In this document: positions 32,523-43,430 of the stretch, piece after piece
Layout: each line of letters starts with the position of its first letter
Numbering within the stretch: position 1 is the stretch's first letter
DNA from: Bradyrhizobium sp. SZCCT0231
GTDB lineage: Bacteria; Pseudomonadota; Alphaproteobacteria; Rhizobiales; Xanthobacteraceae
Assembly: GCF_018130245.1 (NCBI RefSeq)
Contig: NZ_JAFCKP010000012.1
Coordinates: forward strand, 62,001-126,000
Reading direction: 5' to 3'
Length of the DNA: 64,000 bases
The notes under the pieces: model-generated
Seen by the model: only the letters and a program-made list of their open reading frames with translations
Database searches by the model: none
Told to the model about the DNA's origin: nothing
Program-made: the position numbers and the translations under genes

Positions 32523-35089
32523 GCGCTTTGGTCGAATCGTTCGCGAAGCCGAACGCCGTCGCGCTGTCGCTGCGCTATGCGCTGCGCGAATTGCGCGGGG
32601 GCCTGCGCGGCTTCTATGTCTTCATCGCCTGCATCGCGCTCGGCGTGATGGCGATTGCCGGCGTCGGCTCGGTCTCCGCAAGCCTGAGCGATGGTCTCGC
32701 CCGCGAAGGCCGCACGCTGCTCGGCGGCGACGTCTCCTTCGTGCTGTTCCAGCGCGAGGCCAAGCCGGAAGAGGTTGCGTTCCTGCGCTCGCGCGGCACG
32801 CTCTCGACCGCGGCGACCTTGCGCGGCATGGCGCGCACGACGGACGGCAAGCTGGCGCTGGTCGAGATGAAGGCGGTCGACGGCACCTATCCGATGCTGG
32901 GACAGCTGACGCTGGCGCCGCAGCTGCCGATGGCCGATCTGCTCGCCGAGCATAACGGCGCGTTCGGCGCCGCCGCCGATCCGACGCTGCTGGCGCGGCT
33001 TTCTCTCAAGACCGGCGACCGCGTCACGATCGGGGCCGCAACGTTCCAGATCCGCTCGACGGTCGAAGCCGAGCCCGACAAGCTCGCCGGCGGCATCGGA
33101 TTCGGGCCGCGCTTTCTGATCAGCGAGGCGGCCTTGCGCGCCACCGGCCTGATCCAGCCCGGCAGCCTGGTGCGCTGGGTCTACCGGGTCAAGCTGCCCG
33201 AGACCGCGAACAACGAGCGCGCCACCGAAGCCTTCATCGCGGACGCCCGCAACGCCGCGCCGCAGGCCGGCTGGGAGATCCGCAGCCGCTCCAATGCCTC
33301 GCCGCAGCTCGAGCGCAACATCCACCGCTTCACCCAGTTCCTGACCCTGGTCGGCCTTGCCGCGCTGCTGGTCGGCGGTGTCGGCGTTGCCAATGCCGTG
33401 AAGAGCCATATCGACCGCCGGCTCGAGGTGATCGCGGCCCTCAAGGCCGTCGGCGCGACCGGGCGCGACGTCTTCGGCATCTATCTCGCGCAGGTCATCC
33501 TGCTCGCGGGCATCGGCTCGGTGATCGGCCTTGTGCTCGGCGCCGCCATGCCCTTCGCCATCGTCGGGCTGTTCGGCAAGCTGTTGCCGCTGCCGGTGGT
33601 GCCGGCCGTGCACGCCGACGAGCTCGCACTGTCCTTCGTCTATGGCCTGCTCACTGCGCTCGCCTTCGGCCTGTGGCCGCTCGGCCGCGTGCACGACGTG
33701 CCGGTGGCGGCGCTGTTTCGCGACACCATCAGCTCCGAATGGCACCGGCCGCGCGCGAGCTATCTCGTGTTCATGGGCGTCGTGATCGCGCTGCTCGTCG
33801 CCGTGGTGATCGGCCTGTCGTTCGACAAGCGCATCGCTGCGGTGTTCGTGGCCTCCTCCGTCGTCGTGTTCGCCTTGCTGCGCGGCATCGCCGCTCTGCT
33901 TATGGCAAGCGCGCGACGGCTGCCGCGGACGCGGCTGCCGATGCTGCGCCTGGCGATCGCCAACATCCACCGGCCGGGCGCGCTGACGCCCTCGGTCGTG
34001 CTGTCGCTCGGCCTCGGGCTCGCCGTGCTCGTCACCATCACCCAGATCGACGGCAATCTGCGGCGGCAGTTCCTCGCCGCTCTCCCCGATCAGGCGCCAT
34101 CCTTTTTCTTCATCGACATCCCGAGCACGCAGGCCGAGCAGTTCGATGGCTATCTGCGCCAGATCGCGCCGGGCGCCAGGATCGAGGACGTGCCGATGCT
34201 GCGCGGGCGCATCGTCGCCGCGCGCGGCGTTCGCGCCGAGGAGCTCAAGCCCAGCACGGATTCCGAATGGGTGCTGCAGAGCGACCGCGGCCTGACCTAT
34301 ACAGCCGAGCTGCCGAAGGGTTCCAAGGTGGTCGAGGGCGAGTGGTGGAGCGCAGACTATTCCGGCCCGCCGCTGGTCTCGATGGAGAAGAAGATCGCCG
34401 ACGGGTTGGGCCTCAAGCTCGGGGACGAGGTGGTGGTCAACGTGCTCGGCCGTGACATCCCGGCGAAGATCAGCAATTTGCGCAACATCGACTGGCAGGG
34501 GCTCGGCATCAATTTCGTCCTCGTGTTCTCGCCCAACGCCTTCAAGGGCGCGCCGCATACCCATATCGCGACGCTGACGGAGACGGGCGGAAATGCGGCA
34601 GGCGACGGCAAGATCATCAAGGAGGTCGCCGACGCCTACCCCATGGTGACGAGCGTGCGCGTGCGCGAGGTGATGGAGACGGTCGGCTCGGTCGTGACCA
34701 ATCTGGCGCTGGCGATCCGCGGCGCCAGCGCCGTGACCCTGATCTCGGCGATCCTGGTGCTGGGCGGCGCGCTCGCCGCCGGCCACCGTCACCGGGTCTA
34801 TGATGCGGTGATCCTGAAGACGCTGGGCGCGACGCGGCTGCGGCTGCTCGGCGCCTATGCCCTCGAATACCTCCTGATCGGTCTCGCCACCGCGGTGTTC
34901 GGCGTGATCGCCGGCAGCATCGCGGCCTGGATGATCGTGACGCGGCTGATGACGCTGAGCTTCGTCTGGCAGGCCGGCAGCGCGGCCGGCGTGGTCGCGG
35001 CCGCCCTGGTCGTCACCGTCGGGCTCGGGCTCGCCGGCACGCTCCTGGCGTTGAACAAAAAGCCCGCCACGGTGTTGCGGAATTTGTGA
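32519..35089 (+). CDS. ybbP: ABC transporter permease, FtsX-like, YbbP type
   Basis: 856 residues. An N-terminal membrane helix (about 27-50) and a large extracytoplasmic MacB-like domain (to about 270) precede a first FtsX block of three helices (about 277-400, 'FLTLVGLAALLVGGVGVANAV'). Central helices at about 420-470 come next, then a second periplasmic domain and a second FtsX block (about 735-850). The last cytoplasmic residues are 'LALNKKPATVLRNL', a family hallmark. It is the membrane partner of the ATPase gene it overlaps. The long frame on the opposite strand is a GC-driven shadow. Confidence 0.95.
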   Translation: MSALVESFAKPNAVALSLRYALRELRGGLRGFYVFIACIALGVMAIAGVGSVSASLSDGLAREGRTLLGGDVSFVLFQREAKPEEVAFLRSRGTLSTAATLRGMARTTDGKLALVEMKAVDGTYPMLGQLTLAPQLPMADLLAEHNGAFGAAADPTLLARLSLKTGDRVTIGAATFQIRSTVEAEPDKLAGGIGFGPRFLISEAALRATGLIQPGSLVRWVYRVKLPETANNERATEAFIADARNAAPQAGWEIRSRSNASPQLERNIHRFTQFLTLVGLAALLVGGVGVANAVKSHIDRRLEVIAALKAVGATGRDVFGIYLAQVILLAGIGSVIGLVLGAAMPFAIVGLFGKLLPLPVVPAVHADELALSFVYGLLTALAFGLWPLGRVHDVPVAALFRDTISSEWHRPRASYLVFMGVVIALLVAVVIGLSFDKRIAAVFVASSVVVFALLRGIAALLMASARRLPRTRLPMLRLAIANIHRPGALTPSVVLSLGLGLAVLVTITQIDGNLRRQFLAALPDQAPSFFFIDIPSTQAEQFDGYLRQIAPGARIEDVPMLRGRIVAARGVRAEELKPSTDSEWVLQSDRGLTYTAELPKGSKVVEGEWWSADYSGPPLVSMEKKIADGLGLKLGDEVVVNVLGRDIPAKISNLRNIDWQGLGINFVLVFSPNAFKGAPHTHIATLTETGGNAAGDGKIIKEVADAYPMVTSVRVREVMETVGSVVTNLALAIRGASAVTLISAILVLGGALAAGHRHRVYDAVILKTLGATRLRLLGAYALEYLLIGLATAVFGVIAGSIAAWMIVTRLMTLSFVWQAGSAAGVVAAALVVTVGLGLAGTLLALNKKPATVLRNL

Positions 35090-35305
35090 CAAAATGTAGC
35101 GGCCAGCCGCGCGGGAGCGAAATCGCACGATTCCTGCGATTAACCACGTCCGCTCGTCAGGATTGCAGCCAAGGGCGACATTCGGCCGCGCGTGGACGGT
35201 TGCAGCGAATGTGTTAGTTTCCCACATATCGAATGGGTTCGGAGACCTGATTGTTAGCCAAAATTTAGTCGGCTGGCAGCTGTATCCGAGATAGAATTTG
35301 ACGAA

Positions 35306-35359
35306 CCGGCGGCATGGCGACCCTCATGCCGGGCCGGACCAACCAACGGGAATTCGACC
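35306..35359 (+). ncRNA. candidate ybhL-type leader RNA
   Basis: Arms CGGCATG (35310-35316) and CATGCCG (35325-35331) pair around the loop GCGACCCT, with outer CCGG (35306-35309) and CCGG (35334-35337) extending the stem. The element ends directly at the start codon of a Bax-inhibitor-1/YbhL family gene. A structured ybhL leader motif upstream of this gene family in Rhizobiales is established knowledge; my match is by position and hairpin build, not by a covariance search. Confidence 0.6.
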
Positions 35360-36151
35360 ATGTCGGACCTAGACCGTAACTACGCTTCTCCTTTCGGCAG
35401 GGCCGCCGGGCGTGTTGACGCCGCGACGGTCGATGCCGGCCTGCGCGCATACATGCTGCGCATCTACAACTACATGAGCATTGGCCTCGCCATCACCGGC
35501 CTTGCCGCGCTCGGCGTCTACATGGCCGCCGTGACCGACGTTCCGACGGCGGACGCCGTCCGCGTCGGCAAGCTGTTCCTGACGCCGTTCGGCTACGCGA
35601 TGTTCGTCAGCCCGCTGAAGTGGCTGTTCATGCTCGCGCCGCTCGCGATGGTGTTCGTGATCTCGGCGGGTATCAACCGTCTCGCCCCCTCGACCGCCCA
35701 GATCCTGTTCTGGGTGTTCTCGGCGCTGATGGGCATCTCGCTGTCCTCGATCTTCCTGGTGTTCACGCACACCTCGATCGTGCGGGTGTTCTTCATCACC
35801 GCGGCGACCTTCGGTGCGCTGAGCCTCTACGGCTACACCACCAAGCGTGACCTGACCGGGATGGGCTCGTTCCTGTTCATGGGCCTGATCGGCATCATCA
35901 TCGCGAGCCTGGTGAACCTGTTCCTGGCAAGCTCGATGCTGCAGTTCATCGTGTCGGTGGTCGGCGTGCTGGTGTTCGCGGGCCTCACCGCCTGGGACAC
36001 CCAGCGGCTGAAGAACGACTACATCTACGGCTACGCTTCGGCCGGCGGTGACATCGCAGAACGTGCGGCCATCACCGGCGCGCTGTCGCTGTACCTGAAC
36101 TTCATCAACCTGTTCACGCTGCTGCTGCAGCTCCTCGGCCAGCGCGACTAA
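35360..36151 (+). CDS. Bax inhibitor-1/YccA family membrane protein
   Basis: 263 residues with seven predicted membrane helices (about 33-55, 75-98, 106-125, 130-150, 155-172, 178-200, 235-258). Family features include 'YMSIGLAITGLAALGVYMAA', 'YGYTTKRDLTGMGSFLFMGL', the acidic 'FAGLTAWDTQRLK' and the C-terminal 'ALSLYLNFINLFTLLLQLLG'. BI-1 proteins are inner-membrane calcium-leak-like channels; E. coli relatives are YccA and YbhL, the former interacting with FtsH. The gene stands alone with its own 270-base upstream region, a leader hairpin and a strong terminator. Confidence 0.95.
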   Translation: MSDLDRNYASPFGRAAGRVDAATVDAGLRAYMLRIYNYMSIGLAITGLAALGVYMAAVTDVPTADAVRVGKLFLTPFGYAMFVSPLKWLFMLAPLAMVFVISAGINRLAPSTAQILFWVFSALMGISLSSIFLVFTHTSIVRVFFITAATFGALSLYGYTTKRDLTGMGSFLFMGLIGIIIASLVNLFLASSMLQFIVSVVGVLVFAGLTAWDTQRLKNDYIYGYASAGGDIAERAAITGALSLYLNFINLFTLLLQLLGQRD

Positions 36152-36176
36152 GCGATAGACCCGAGAGAACGACACG

Positions 36177-36205
36177 AAACCCCGGCCGAGAGGCCGGGGT
36201 TTTTG
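36177..36205 (+). terminator. Rho-independent terminator after the Bax-inhibitor gene
   Basis: CCCCGGCC (36180-36187) and GGCCGGGG (36192-36199) with a GAGA loop are followed by TTTTT. Confidence 0.9.
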
Positions 36206-36219
36206 TTTGGGGCACACTC

Positions 36220-36304
36220 CGTCATGCCCGGGCTTGTCCCGGGCATCCACGTTCTTCGTGCCGCGAGAAGGGCGTGGATGGCCGGGACAAGCCCGGCCAT
36301 GACG
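36220..36304. repeat. palindromic repeat 'GTCATGCCCGGGCTTGTCCC' family (copy 2)
   Basis: CGTCATGCCCGGGCTTGTCC on the left and GGACAAGCCCGGCCATGACG on the right, with inner GCATCCACG- and CGTGGATGG-type arms. It begins right after a terminator. Confidence 0.85.
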
Positions 36305-36355
36305 CATGCGGGAACAGCGTTGCTCATCTCCGCGCGCCTGCTATCTTTGCCCTCC

Positions 36356-36886
36356 ATGTCCGCACCCGATATCAGGCCCACGCGAGAGGCCGACCTTCCC
36401 GCCATCACCGCCATCTACCAGCAGGCCGTCCGCGAGGGCACGGCGACGTTCGAGCTGGAGCCGCCCGACCTTGCCGAGATGACGCGCCGCTACCGCGCGC
36501 TGGTCGACGGCGGCTATCCCTATTTCGTCGCGATCCTCGACGGGCGCGTGGCCGGCTACGCCTATGCGGGCGCCTACCGGCCGCGGCCGGCCTATCGCTT
36601 CACGGTGGAGAACTCGATCTATCTCGACCCGAGCTTCCATCGCCGCGGTGTCGGCTCATTGCTGCTGGAACGGCTGGTCAGGGAATGCGAGGCGCGCGGC
36701 TTCCGCCAGATGATCGCGGTAATCGGCGATTCCGCCAATGCCGGCTCGATCGGCGTGCATACCAAAGGCGGCTTCAAGATGATCGGCACGCACCCCAATG
36801 TCGGGCTGAAATTCGGCCGCTGGCTGGACACGGTGATGATGCAGCGCGACCTCGGCGAGGGGGCGCGCACGGTGCCGGAGAAGTAG
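36356..36886 (+). CDS. GNAT family N-acetyltransferase
   Basis: 176 residues from the ATG at 36356 ('MSAPDIRPTREADLPAITAI'); the open frame back to 36203 is translated repeat DNA and is rejected. The acetyl-CoA loop is 'HRRGVGSLLLERLVRE' at about 101-116. 'AVREGTATFELEPPD' and 'VHTKGGFKMIGTHPNVGLKF' are close to the phosphinothricin/methionine sulfoximine acetyltransferase (PAT/YncA) group. It probably acetylates a small amino-acid-like compound; the substrate is not known. Confidence 0.93.
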   Translation: MSAPDIRPTREADLPAITAIYQQAVREGTATFELEPPDLAEMTRRYRALVDGGYPYFVAILDGRVAGYAYAGAYRPRPAYRFTVENSIYLDPSFHRRGVGSLLLERLVRECEARGFRQMIAVIGDSANAGSIGVHTKGGFKMIGTHPNVGLKFGRWLDTVMMQRDLGEGARTVPEK

Positions 36887-36894
36887 TTCCATCC

Positions 36895-36998
36895 GTCATT
36901 CCGGGGCGATGCGTCAGCATCGAACCCGGAATCCATTGAGCGGCACGGGCGGTGGAGGAATGGATTCCGGGTTCGCGCTGCGCGCGCCCCGGAATGAC
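36895..36998. repeat. palindromic repeat, CCGGAATGAC family (copy 4)
   Basis: Begins GTCATTCCGGGGCGATGCG and ends GCGCGCCCCGGAATGAC, with inner ACCCGGAATCCATT and ATGGATTCCGGGT arms. It sits between convergent GNAT and DUF2794 genes. Confidence 0.85.
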
Positions 36999-37012
36999 GA
37001 CCGATGGTTCGC

Positions 37013-37384
37013 CTACACCACCGCCAGCTTGCGATCGATCGCCAGCAGCACCCGCTCGAGCTCATGGCCGCGGCGCAGGATCAGGCCGGTCGCCGAGATC
37101 ACGCTGTACATGCCCTGCTTGCGCGCGAGCCGCGGGTCCTTCTCGATGCGATAGATCGGCACTTCCGAGGCGCGGCGATAGACCGAGAACACGGCGCGGT
37201 CCTTCAGGAAGTCGATGGCATAGTCGCGCCACTCGCCGTCGGCGACCATGCGGCCATAGAGATTGAGAATACGATGCAACTCGAGCCGGTTGAACGTCAC
37301 CCGGTTCGGCTGCCCATTCGCAGCGGCGTGGCGCGCCGCCGCGCGCTGCTCGCTCGGATCGGCATCCTCCGACATCAGGCTCAT
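37013..37384 (-). CDS. DUF2794 domain-containing protein
   Basis: 123 residues from the ATG at 37384 ('MSLMSEDADPSEQRAAARHA'), chosen because a strong GAGGAGG element precedes it by 8 bases; the longer frame to 37474 lacks one. The DUF2794 core spans about 28-120: 'RVTFNRLELHRILNLYGRMV', 'WRDYAIDFLKDRAVFSVYRR', 'YRIEKDPRLARKQGMYSV' and 'GLILRRGHELERVL'. The family is restricted to alphaproteobacteria and has no known function. No membrane segment or signal peptide is present. Confidence 0.93.
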   Translation of the reverse strand: MSLMSEDADPSEQRAAARHAAANGQPNRVTFNRLELHRILNLYGRMVADGEWRDYAIDFLKDRAVFSVYRRASEVPIYRIEKDPRLARKQGMYSVISATGLILRRGHELERVLLAIDRKLAVV

Positions 37385-37639
37385 GGGAAGCGCCTCCTCA
37401 TCGCACGCCAATGACCCGCGTCCGCGAAAACCGTCCCCGGAACCGCGTTCATGACAATTGCATGATCGCGCCAACCGTTCCGCACCGCAAGGGGTTCAAC
37501 CGATTGAATCGGCTGCGAGTCAGGGCACACGCAATGGTGGAACTCTGTCGCGGCAAACCGTCACGGGATCGTGCTCAAGAATCTTAGTCTCGCCGCTTTT
37601 CCGCCAACCGCCTGCCGCCCTGCATTGCGAAAAGACTCA

Positions 37640-37756
37640 CGTGCGTTGACCCGGTCCTTTCGGTTCCGGATTCCTCAGCCCCCAGCCCCCCGGGGTCGAA
37701 CAGGATCGGGTCTGTACGCACGGCAAGGAGGGCCAACGCAAGTTGGTCCTTTTTTG
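37640..37756 (+). ncRNA. candidate small RNA ending at an orphan terminator
   Basis: A strong terminator closes a 5' stretch with a C-rich run (CAGCCCCCAGCCCCCCGGGG at about 37677-37696) that could pair with Shine-Dalgarno sequences. A TTGACC hexamer at 37647 could be a -35 element, but no good -10 is seen, so the 5' end is uncertain and the coordinates are nominal. Confidence 0.4.
37727..37756 (+). terminator. orphan Rho-independent terminator
   Basis: GGGCCAAC (37730-37737), a GCAA tetraloop and GTTGGTCC (37742-37749), followed by TTTTTT. The nearest plus-strand gene ends 840 bases upstream with a minus-strand gene between. Confidence 0.75.
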
Positions 37757-37817
37757 TTTGTGTCGGGATGTTTCCGGCGGGACGAACCTTCTTCCTGATC
37801 AGCGCAAAGACTGGTTC

Positions 37818-37955
37818 CCTCATCCTGAGGGCCGCGCTCTTCGCGCGGCGTCTCGAAGGATGAAGGCCGGGCTGCATCAGCGGGGCCTTTCGTGGTTCTC
37901 GCGGCGATGCGCAGCATCGTCCGTCGCGCGCAAGGGCGCGCTCCTCACCATGAGG
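37818..37955. repeat. repeat block bounded by CCTCATCCTGAGG and CCTCACCATGAGG
   Basis: The outer palindromes CCTCATCCTGAGG and CCTCACCATGAGG enclose GCGCTCTTCGCGC, GCGATGCGCAGCATCG and GCGCGCAAGGGCGCGC hairpins. It resembles another common class of intergenic element in Bradyrhizobiaceae; single copy in this window. Confidence 0.6.
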
Positions 37956-37986
37956 GTCGAGAGCAGAGTGCGACGCTAGAAAATTA

Positions 37987-38763
37987 TCAGTGCAGCGACG
38001 TGTACGCCGCGCCCAGCATCGGGCCCGGCTTCTCACGGCTGCCGTCCTGGATATAGACCACCGCGCCGTCGACGCCGTCGCGCGTGAGGTTCTCGATCGG
38101 CACCGTCCAGCTTTCCGGACGGCCGGTCCAGTCGCCGACCTTGAGCAGATTGCGCACCACGTTGTGATAGGTGACCTGCTGTCCGCGATTCTCGCCGCGG
38201 GTGATCGCGATCGGCACCGATCTGGCGATCGAGCAGATCCAGACTTCGCCGCGCGAGACCGCGGGCTCCTTGCTTGCGGCCACCGAGACGTTGATCTGCT
38301 TGCCCGAGAGCGACATCGTCACCGGCACGCTCATCACGCCGGTGCCCTTGTCGGTCTTGCCGATTGCACTCTCGATGCCGGCGCGGTCGCTGCCGATGAC
38401 ATGCGAGGAGCCGTTGACGACCACCTGCGGCGTATAAACTTCGCGGTCGCCGCGCATGCGCGAATAGGCCCGCTGCCGTGCAGAGAAGCGCGAATCGGCC
38501 AGCGTGTCCTTCCAGCCGAGATAGTCCCAATAGTCGATCGGCATGCTCAGCGCGATGACCGAGGGATCTTTGGAGAGATCGCCGATGATCTGGTCGGCGG
38601 GCGGGCAGGACGAGCAGCCCTGCGAGGTGAACAATTCGACAACGGCGCGGGGTTCAGCCTCGGCGGGGCGGATGACGGCGATGATCGCACAGATGCCGAG
38701 AGCTCCCGACCAGAGGGCACCAGACCAGCGCGAAATCGGATAAGTAGCCGTCATTGTTGTCAT
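37987..38763 (-). CDS. DUF1223 domain-containing thioredoxin-like protein
   Basis: 258 residues. A signal peptide or anchor at about 18-36 ends near 'RPAEAEPRAV'. The DUF1223 domain follows with 'VVELFTSQGCSSCPPADQII', where C50 and C53 form a CxxC pair, then 'IALSMPIDYWDYLGWKDT', 'RQRAYSRMRGDREVYTPQVV' and 'VNGSSHVIGSD'. The fold is thioredoxin-like and the protein is probably periplasmic. A role in redox or copper handling is suggested for some relatives but cannot be shown here. It is transcribed away from acnA's terminator region. Confidence 0.92.
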   Translation of the reverse strand: MTTMTATYPISRWSGALWSGALGICAIIAVIRPAEAEPRAVVELFTSQGCSSCPPADQIIGDLSKDPSVIALSMPIDYWDYLGWKDTLADSRFSARQRAYSRMRGDREVYTPQVVVNGSSHVIGSDRAGIESAIGKTDKGTGVMSVPVTMSLSGKQINVSVAASKEPAVSRGEVWICSIARSVPIAITRGENRGQQVTYHNVVRNLLKVGDWTGRPESWTVPIENLTRDGVDGAVVYIQDGSREKPGPMLGAAYTSLH

Positions 38764-38919
38764 GTCGAACGCCGCACACCATTGCTCGTGAGAGGGGAAA
38801 TCTTATCGCCTGATGGTCACCGTAGTCTTACGGGGCGCGGCACATTCCTCCGTCCAGGCAACCGTCCAAGGGAGGCTTTCCGCCGGGCGGGCCCATCCGA
38901 AGCGTACCGCAAACGCGTG

Positions 38920-38943
38920 AAGGCGGCCTTTGATAGGCCGCCT
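38920..38943 (-). terminator. hairpin downstream of acnA
   Basis: AAGGCGGCC and GGCCGCCTT arms with a TATCAAA-type loop lie about 55 bases beyond the acnA stop. The T-run is poor on the minus strand. Confidence 0.6.
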
Positions 38944-38995
38944 TCATTTAGGCTTCTACTCACTTCGCAGTGAGCCATCGTTCACAAATCCGCGC

Positions 38996-41716
<2,721 letters not shown>

Positions 41717-41739
41717 GTAGGAGATCCCAATTGTTAGTT

Positions 41740-41755
41740 ATACCCGGCAGGGTAT
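41740..41755 (-). promoter_or_regulatory. inverted repeat in the acnA promoter region
   Basis: ATACCC and GGGTAT arms with a 4-base spacer overlap a TATAAC that could be the acnA -10 element on the minus strand. A regulator binding here would control acnA; none can be named. Confidence 0.4.
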
Positions 41756-41957
41756 TTTAACACCGTAGCGTATCAGGCTGGGGCCGCTTGCAGGGGCAGG
41801 TTGAGTTGCTGCATCAAGTAGTTCCGGGCTTATAGAAGCTTTCTAACCGCGCCGCCACAGCCACAATCGTGCCGCAGCAATCCGCGAGCCAAAAATTCCC
41901 ATGCGCTACCCCAAGATTTCCTGAGGCCTGGCTGTGAGCGGGTTGAAACGAGGCGAG

Positions 41958-42560
41958 ATGCGGCTGGCAGGTCACGGGCTCAGATGCGTGCGGGGCGGCC
42001 GCGAGGTGTTCGCCGGGCTCGATTTCGCGGCCGTCTCGGGCGAAGCCCTGGCGGTGATGGGTCGCAACGGATCGGGCAAGACCTCGCTGCTGCGCCTGAT
42101 CGCGGGCCTGCTGGTTCCCGCCGGCGGGACGATCGCGCTGGACGGGGGCGATGGCGAGCTGACCCTGCCGGAACAGTGCCACTATCTCGGCCATCGCGAT
42201 GCCCTGAAGCCGGCGCTGAGCGTCGCCGAAAATCTGGCATTTTGGGCTGATTTTCTCGGCGGCGAGCGTTTTGAGGCAATTGAGAGCCTCGCCAAAGTCG
42301 GCCTCGACCATGCCACCCACCTGCCCGCGGCCTTCCTCTCCGCCGGTCAGCGCCGCCGGCTCTCGCTCGCCCGGCTGCTGACCGTGCGCCGCCCGGTCTG
42401 GCTCCTGGACGAGCCGACCACGGCGCTGGACGTGGCCGGCCAGGACATGTTCGCCGGCCTGATGCGCACGCACTTGGCCGCCGGCGGCATGATCATCGCG
42501 GCAACCCACGCCCCGCTCGGCGTCGATTCGCGGGAGCTGCGGATCGGGGGTGCGGCGTGA
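41958..42560 (+). CDS. ccmA: heme exporter ATP-binding protein CcmA
   Basis: 200 residues from the ATG at 41958 (preceded by GAGGCGAG); a GTG at 41934 with its own GAGG is an alternative that adds 8 residues. Walker A '[11 protein letters not shown]' is at about 35-45, the signature '[15 protein letters not shown]' and Walker B '[12 protein letters not shown]' follow. CcmA drives release of holo-CcmE from the CcmABCD complex during cytochrome c maturation. It heads ccmABCDG; Bradyrhizobium papers call these genes cycV, cycW, cycZ, cycX and cycY. Confidence 0.96.
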   Translation: MRLAGHGLRCVRGGREVFAGLDFAAVSGEALAVMGRNGSGKTSLLRLIAGLLVPAGGTIALDGGDGELTLPEQCHYLGHRDALKPALSVAENLAFWADFLGGERFEAIESLAKVGLDHATHLPAAFLSAGQRRRLSLARLLTVRRPVWLLDEPTTALDVAGQDMFAGLMRTHLAAGGMIIAATHAPLGVDSRELRIGGAA

Positions 42561-42605
42561 TTCCGATCCACCCTCAGCTTTCCAAGCGGCTGGGCGCGAC
42601 ACTCT

Positions 42606-42639
42606 GCGCTCCCTCCCCCGCAAGCGGGGGAGGGAGCGC
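42606..42639. repeat. perfect 16-bp stem hairpin in the ccmA-ccmB gap
   Basis: GCGCTCCCTCCCCCGC and its exact complement are separated by AA, giving a 34-base almost closed palindrome 46 bases after the ccmA stop. It could slow transcription or stabilise mRNA ends. Confidence 0.75.
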
Positions 42640-42669
42640 ACCGCCCTTGAAGCGCACTGGGAGCCCCCC

Positions 42670-43338
42670 ATGACCGCCTTGTCTGCCCTGATCCGCCGGG
42701 ACATCCGGATCGCGCTCCGCGTCGGCGGCGGGGCGCTGATCGGGGTGCTGTTCTTCCTGACCGTGGTGGTGCTGATGCCGTTCGCGATCGGGCCGGATCT
42801 GGCGCTGCTGTCGCGGCTGGGACCGGCGATCCTGTGGCTCGGCGCGCTGCTGGCGAGCCTGCTGACCCTGGACCGGCTGTTCATGGCCGACCATGAGGAC
42901 GGCTCGCTCGACCTGATCACGATGAGCCGGACGCCGCTGGAACTCGCCTGCGCCGCCAAGGCGCTGGCGCATTGGCTGGCCGCCGGCCTGCCGCTGATTG
43001 TCGCAACCCCCGTGCTCGGCCTCTTGCTCAACCTCGACATGGTCGCTACGGCTGCGGTGGCGCTGACGCTGCTGGCGGGCACGCCGGCCCTGACCTTCAC
43101 CGGCATGATCGGCGCGGCGCTGGCGGTGACGCTGCATCGCGGCGGGCTGCTGATGGCCGTGCTGGTGCTGCCGCTGTCGATTCCCGTGCTGATTTTCGGG
43201 GTTGCGGCCTCGCAGGCGGTGATCGTCGGTCCCATGACATTCGGCGCGCCGTTCTCGATCCTCTGCGCGTTGTCGCTGGTCAGCCTCGTCGTCGGCCCGT
43301 TCGCGGCGGCGGCGAGCCTGCGCCATGGTCTCGATTGA
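42670..43338 (+). CDS. ccmB: heme exporter protein CcmB
   Basis: 222 residues from the ATG at 42670 ('MTALSALIRRDIRIALRVGG'); the frame upstream is hairpin DNA. Six membrane helices are visible (about 20-40, 46-66, 100-120, 126-148, 158-180, 195-218). The segment 'FFLTVVVLMPFAIGPDLALL' and the cytoplasmic 'MADHEDGSLDLITMSRTPLE' are typical of CcmB. It pairs with CcmA as the membrane subunit. Confidence 0.96.
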   Translation: MTALSALIRRDIRIALRVGGGALIGVLFFLTVVVLMPFAIGPDLALLSRLGPAILWLGALLASLLTLDRLFMADHEDGSLDLITMSRTPLELACAAKALAHWLAAGLPLIVATPVLGLLLNLDMVATAAVALTLLAGTPALTFTGMIGAALAVTLHRGGLLMAVLVLPLSIPVLIFGVAASQAVIVGPMTFGAPFSILCALSLVSLVVGPFAAAASLRHGLD

Positions 43339-43430
43339 GATGGACTCGACCGACCTTGACCCCGATCAACTTTCGCGACGGACTTTCGTGCTGATTGCCT
43401 GAGCGGCCCCCGGTGATTATCAGAATACCC

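Larger units (their letters stand above)
37385..37986. other. intergenic region with orphan terminator and repeat
   Basis: About 600 bases between the DUF2794 start and the DUF1223 stop, both minus strand. It contains a plus-strand intrinsic terminator (37727-37756) with no plus-strand protein gene before it, and a repeat block (37818-37955). Short frames here are not gene-like. Confidence 0.7.

Noticed and set aside
32252-35227. A 991-codon open frame on the minus strand opposite the ABC permease
   Set aside because: Its composition (Gln, Arg, His, Asp rich) is that of an antisense shadow in GC-rich DNA, and the plus strand has a full FtsX-type permease.
36203-36355. An N-terminal extension of the GNAT protein
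   Set aside because: It is translated from a palindromic repeat that occurs elsewhere in non-coding DNA.
37571-37798. A 75-codon frame over the candidate small RNA
   Set aside because: It crosses the terminator hairpin and lacks a ribosome site.
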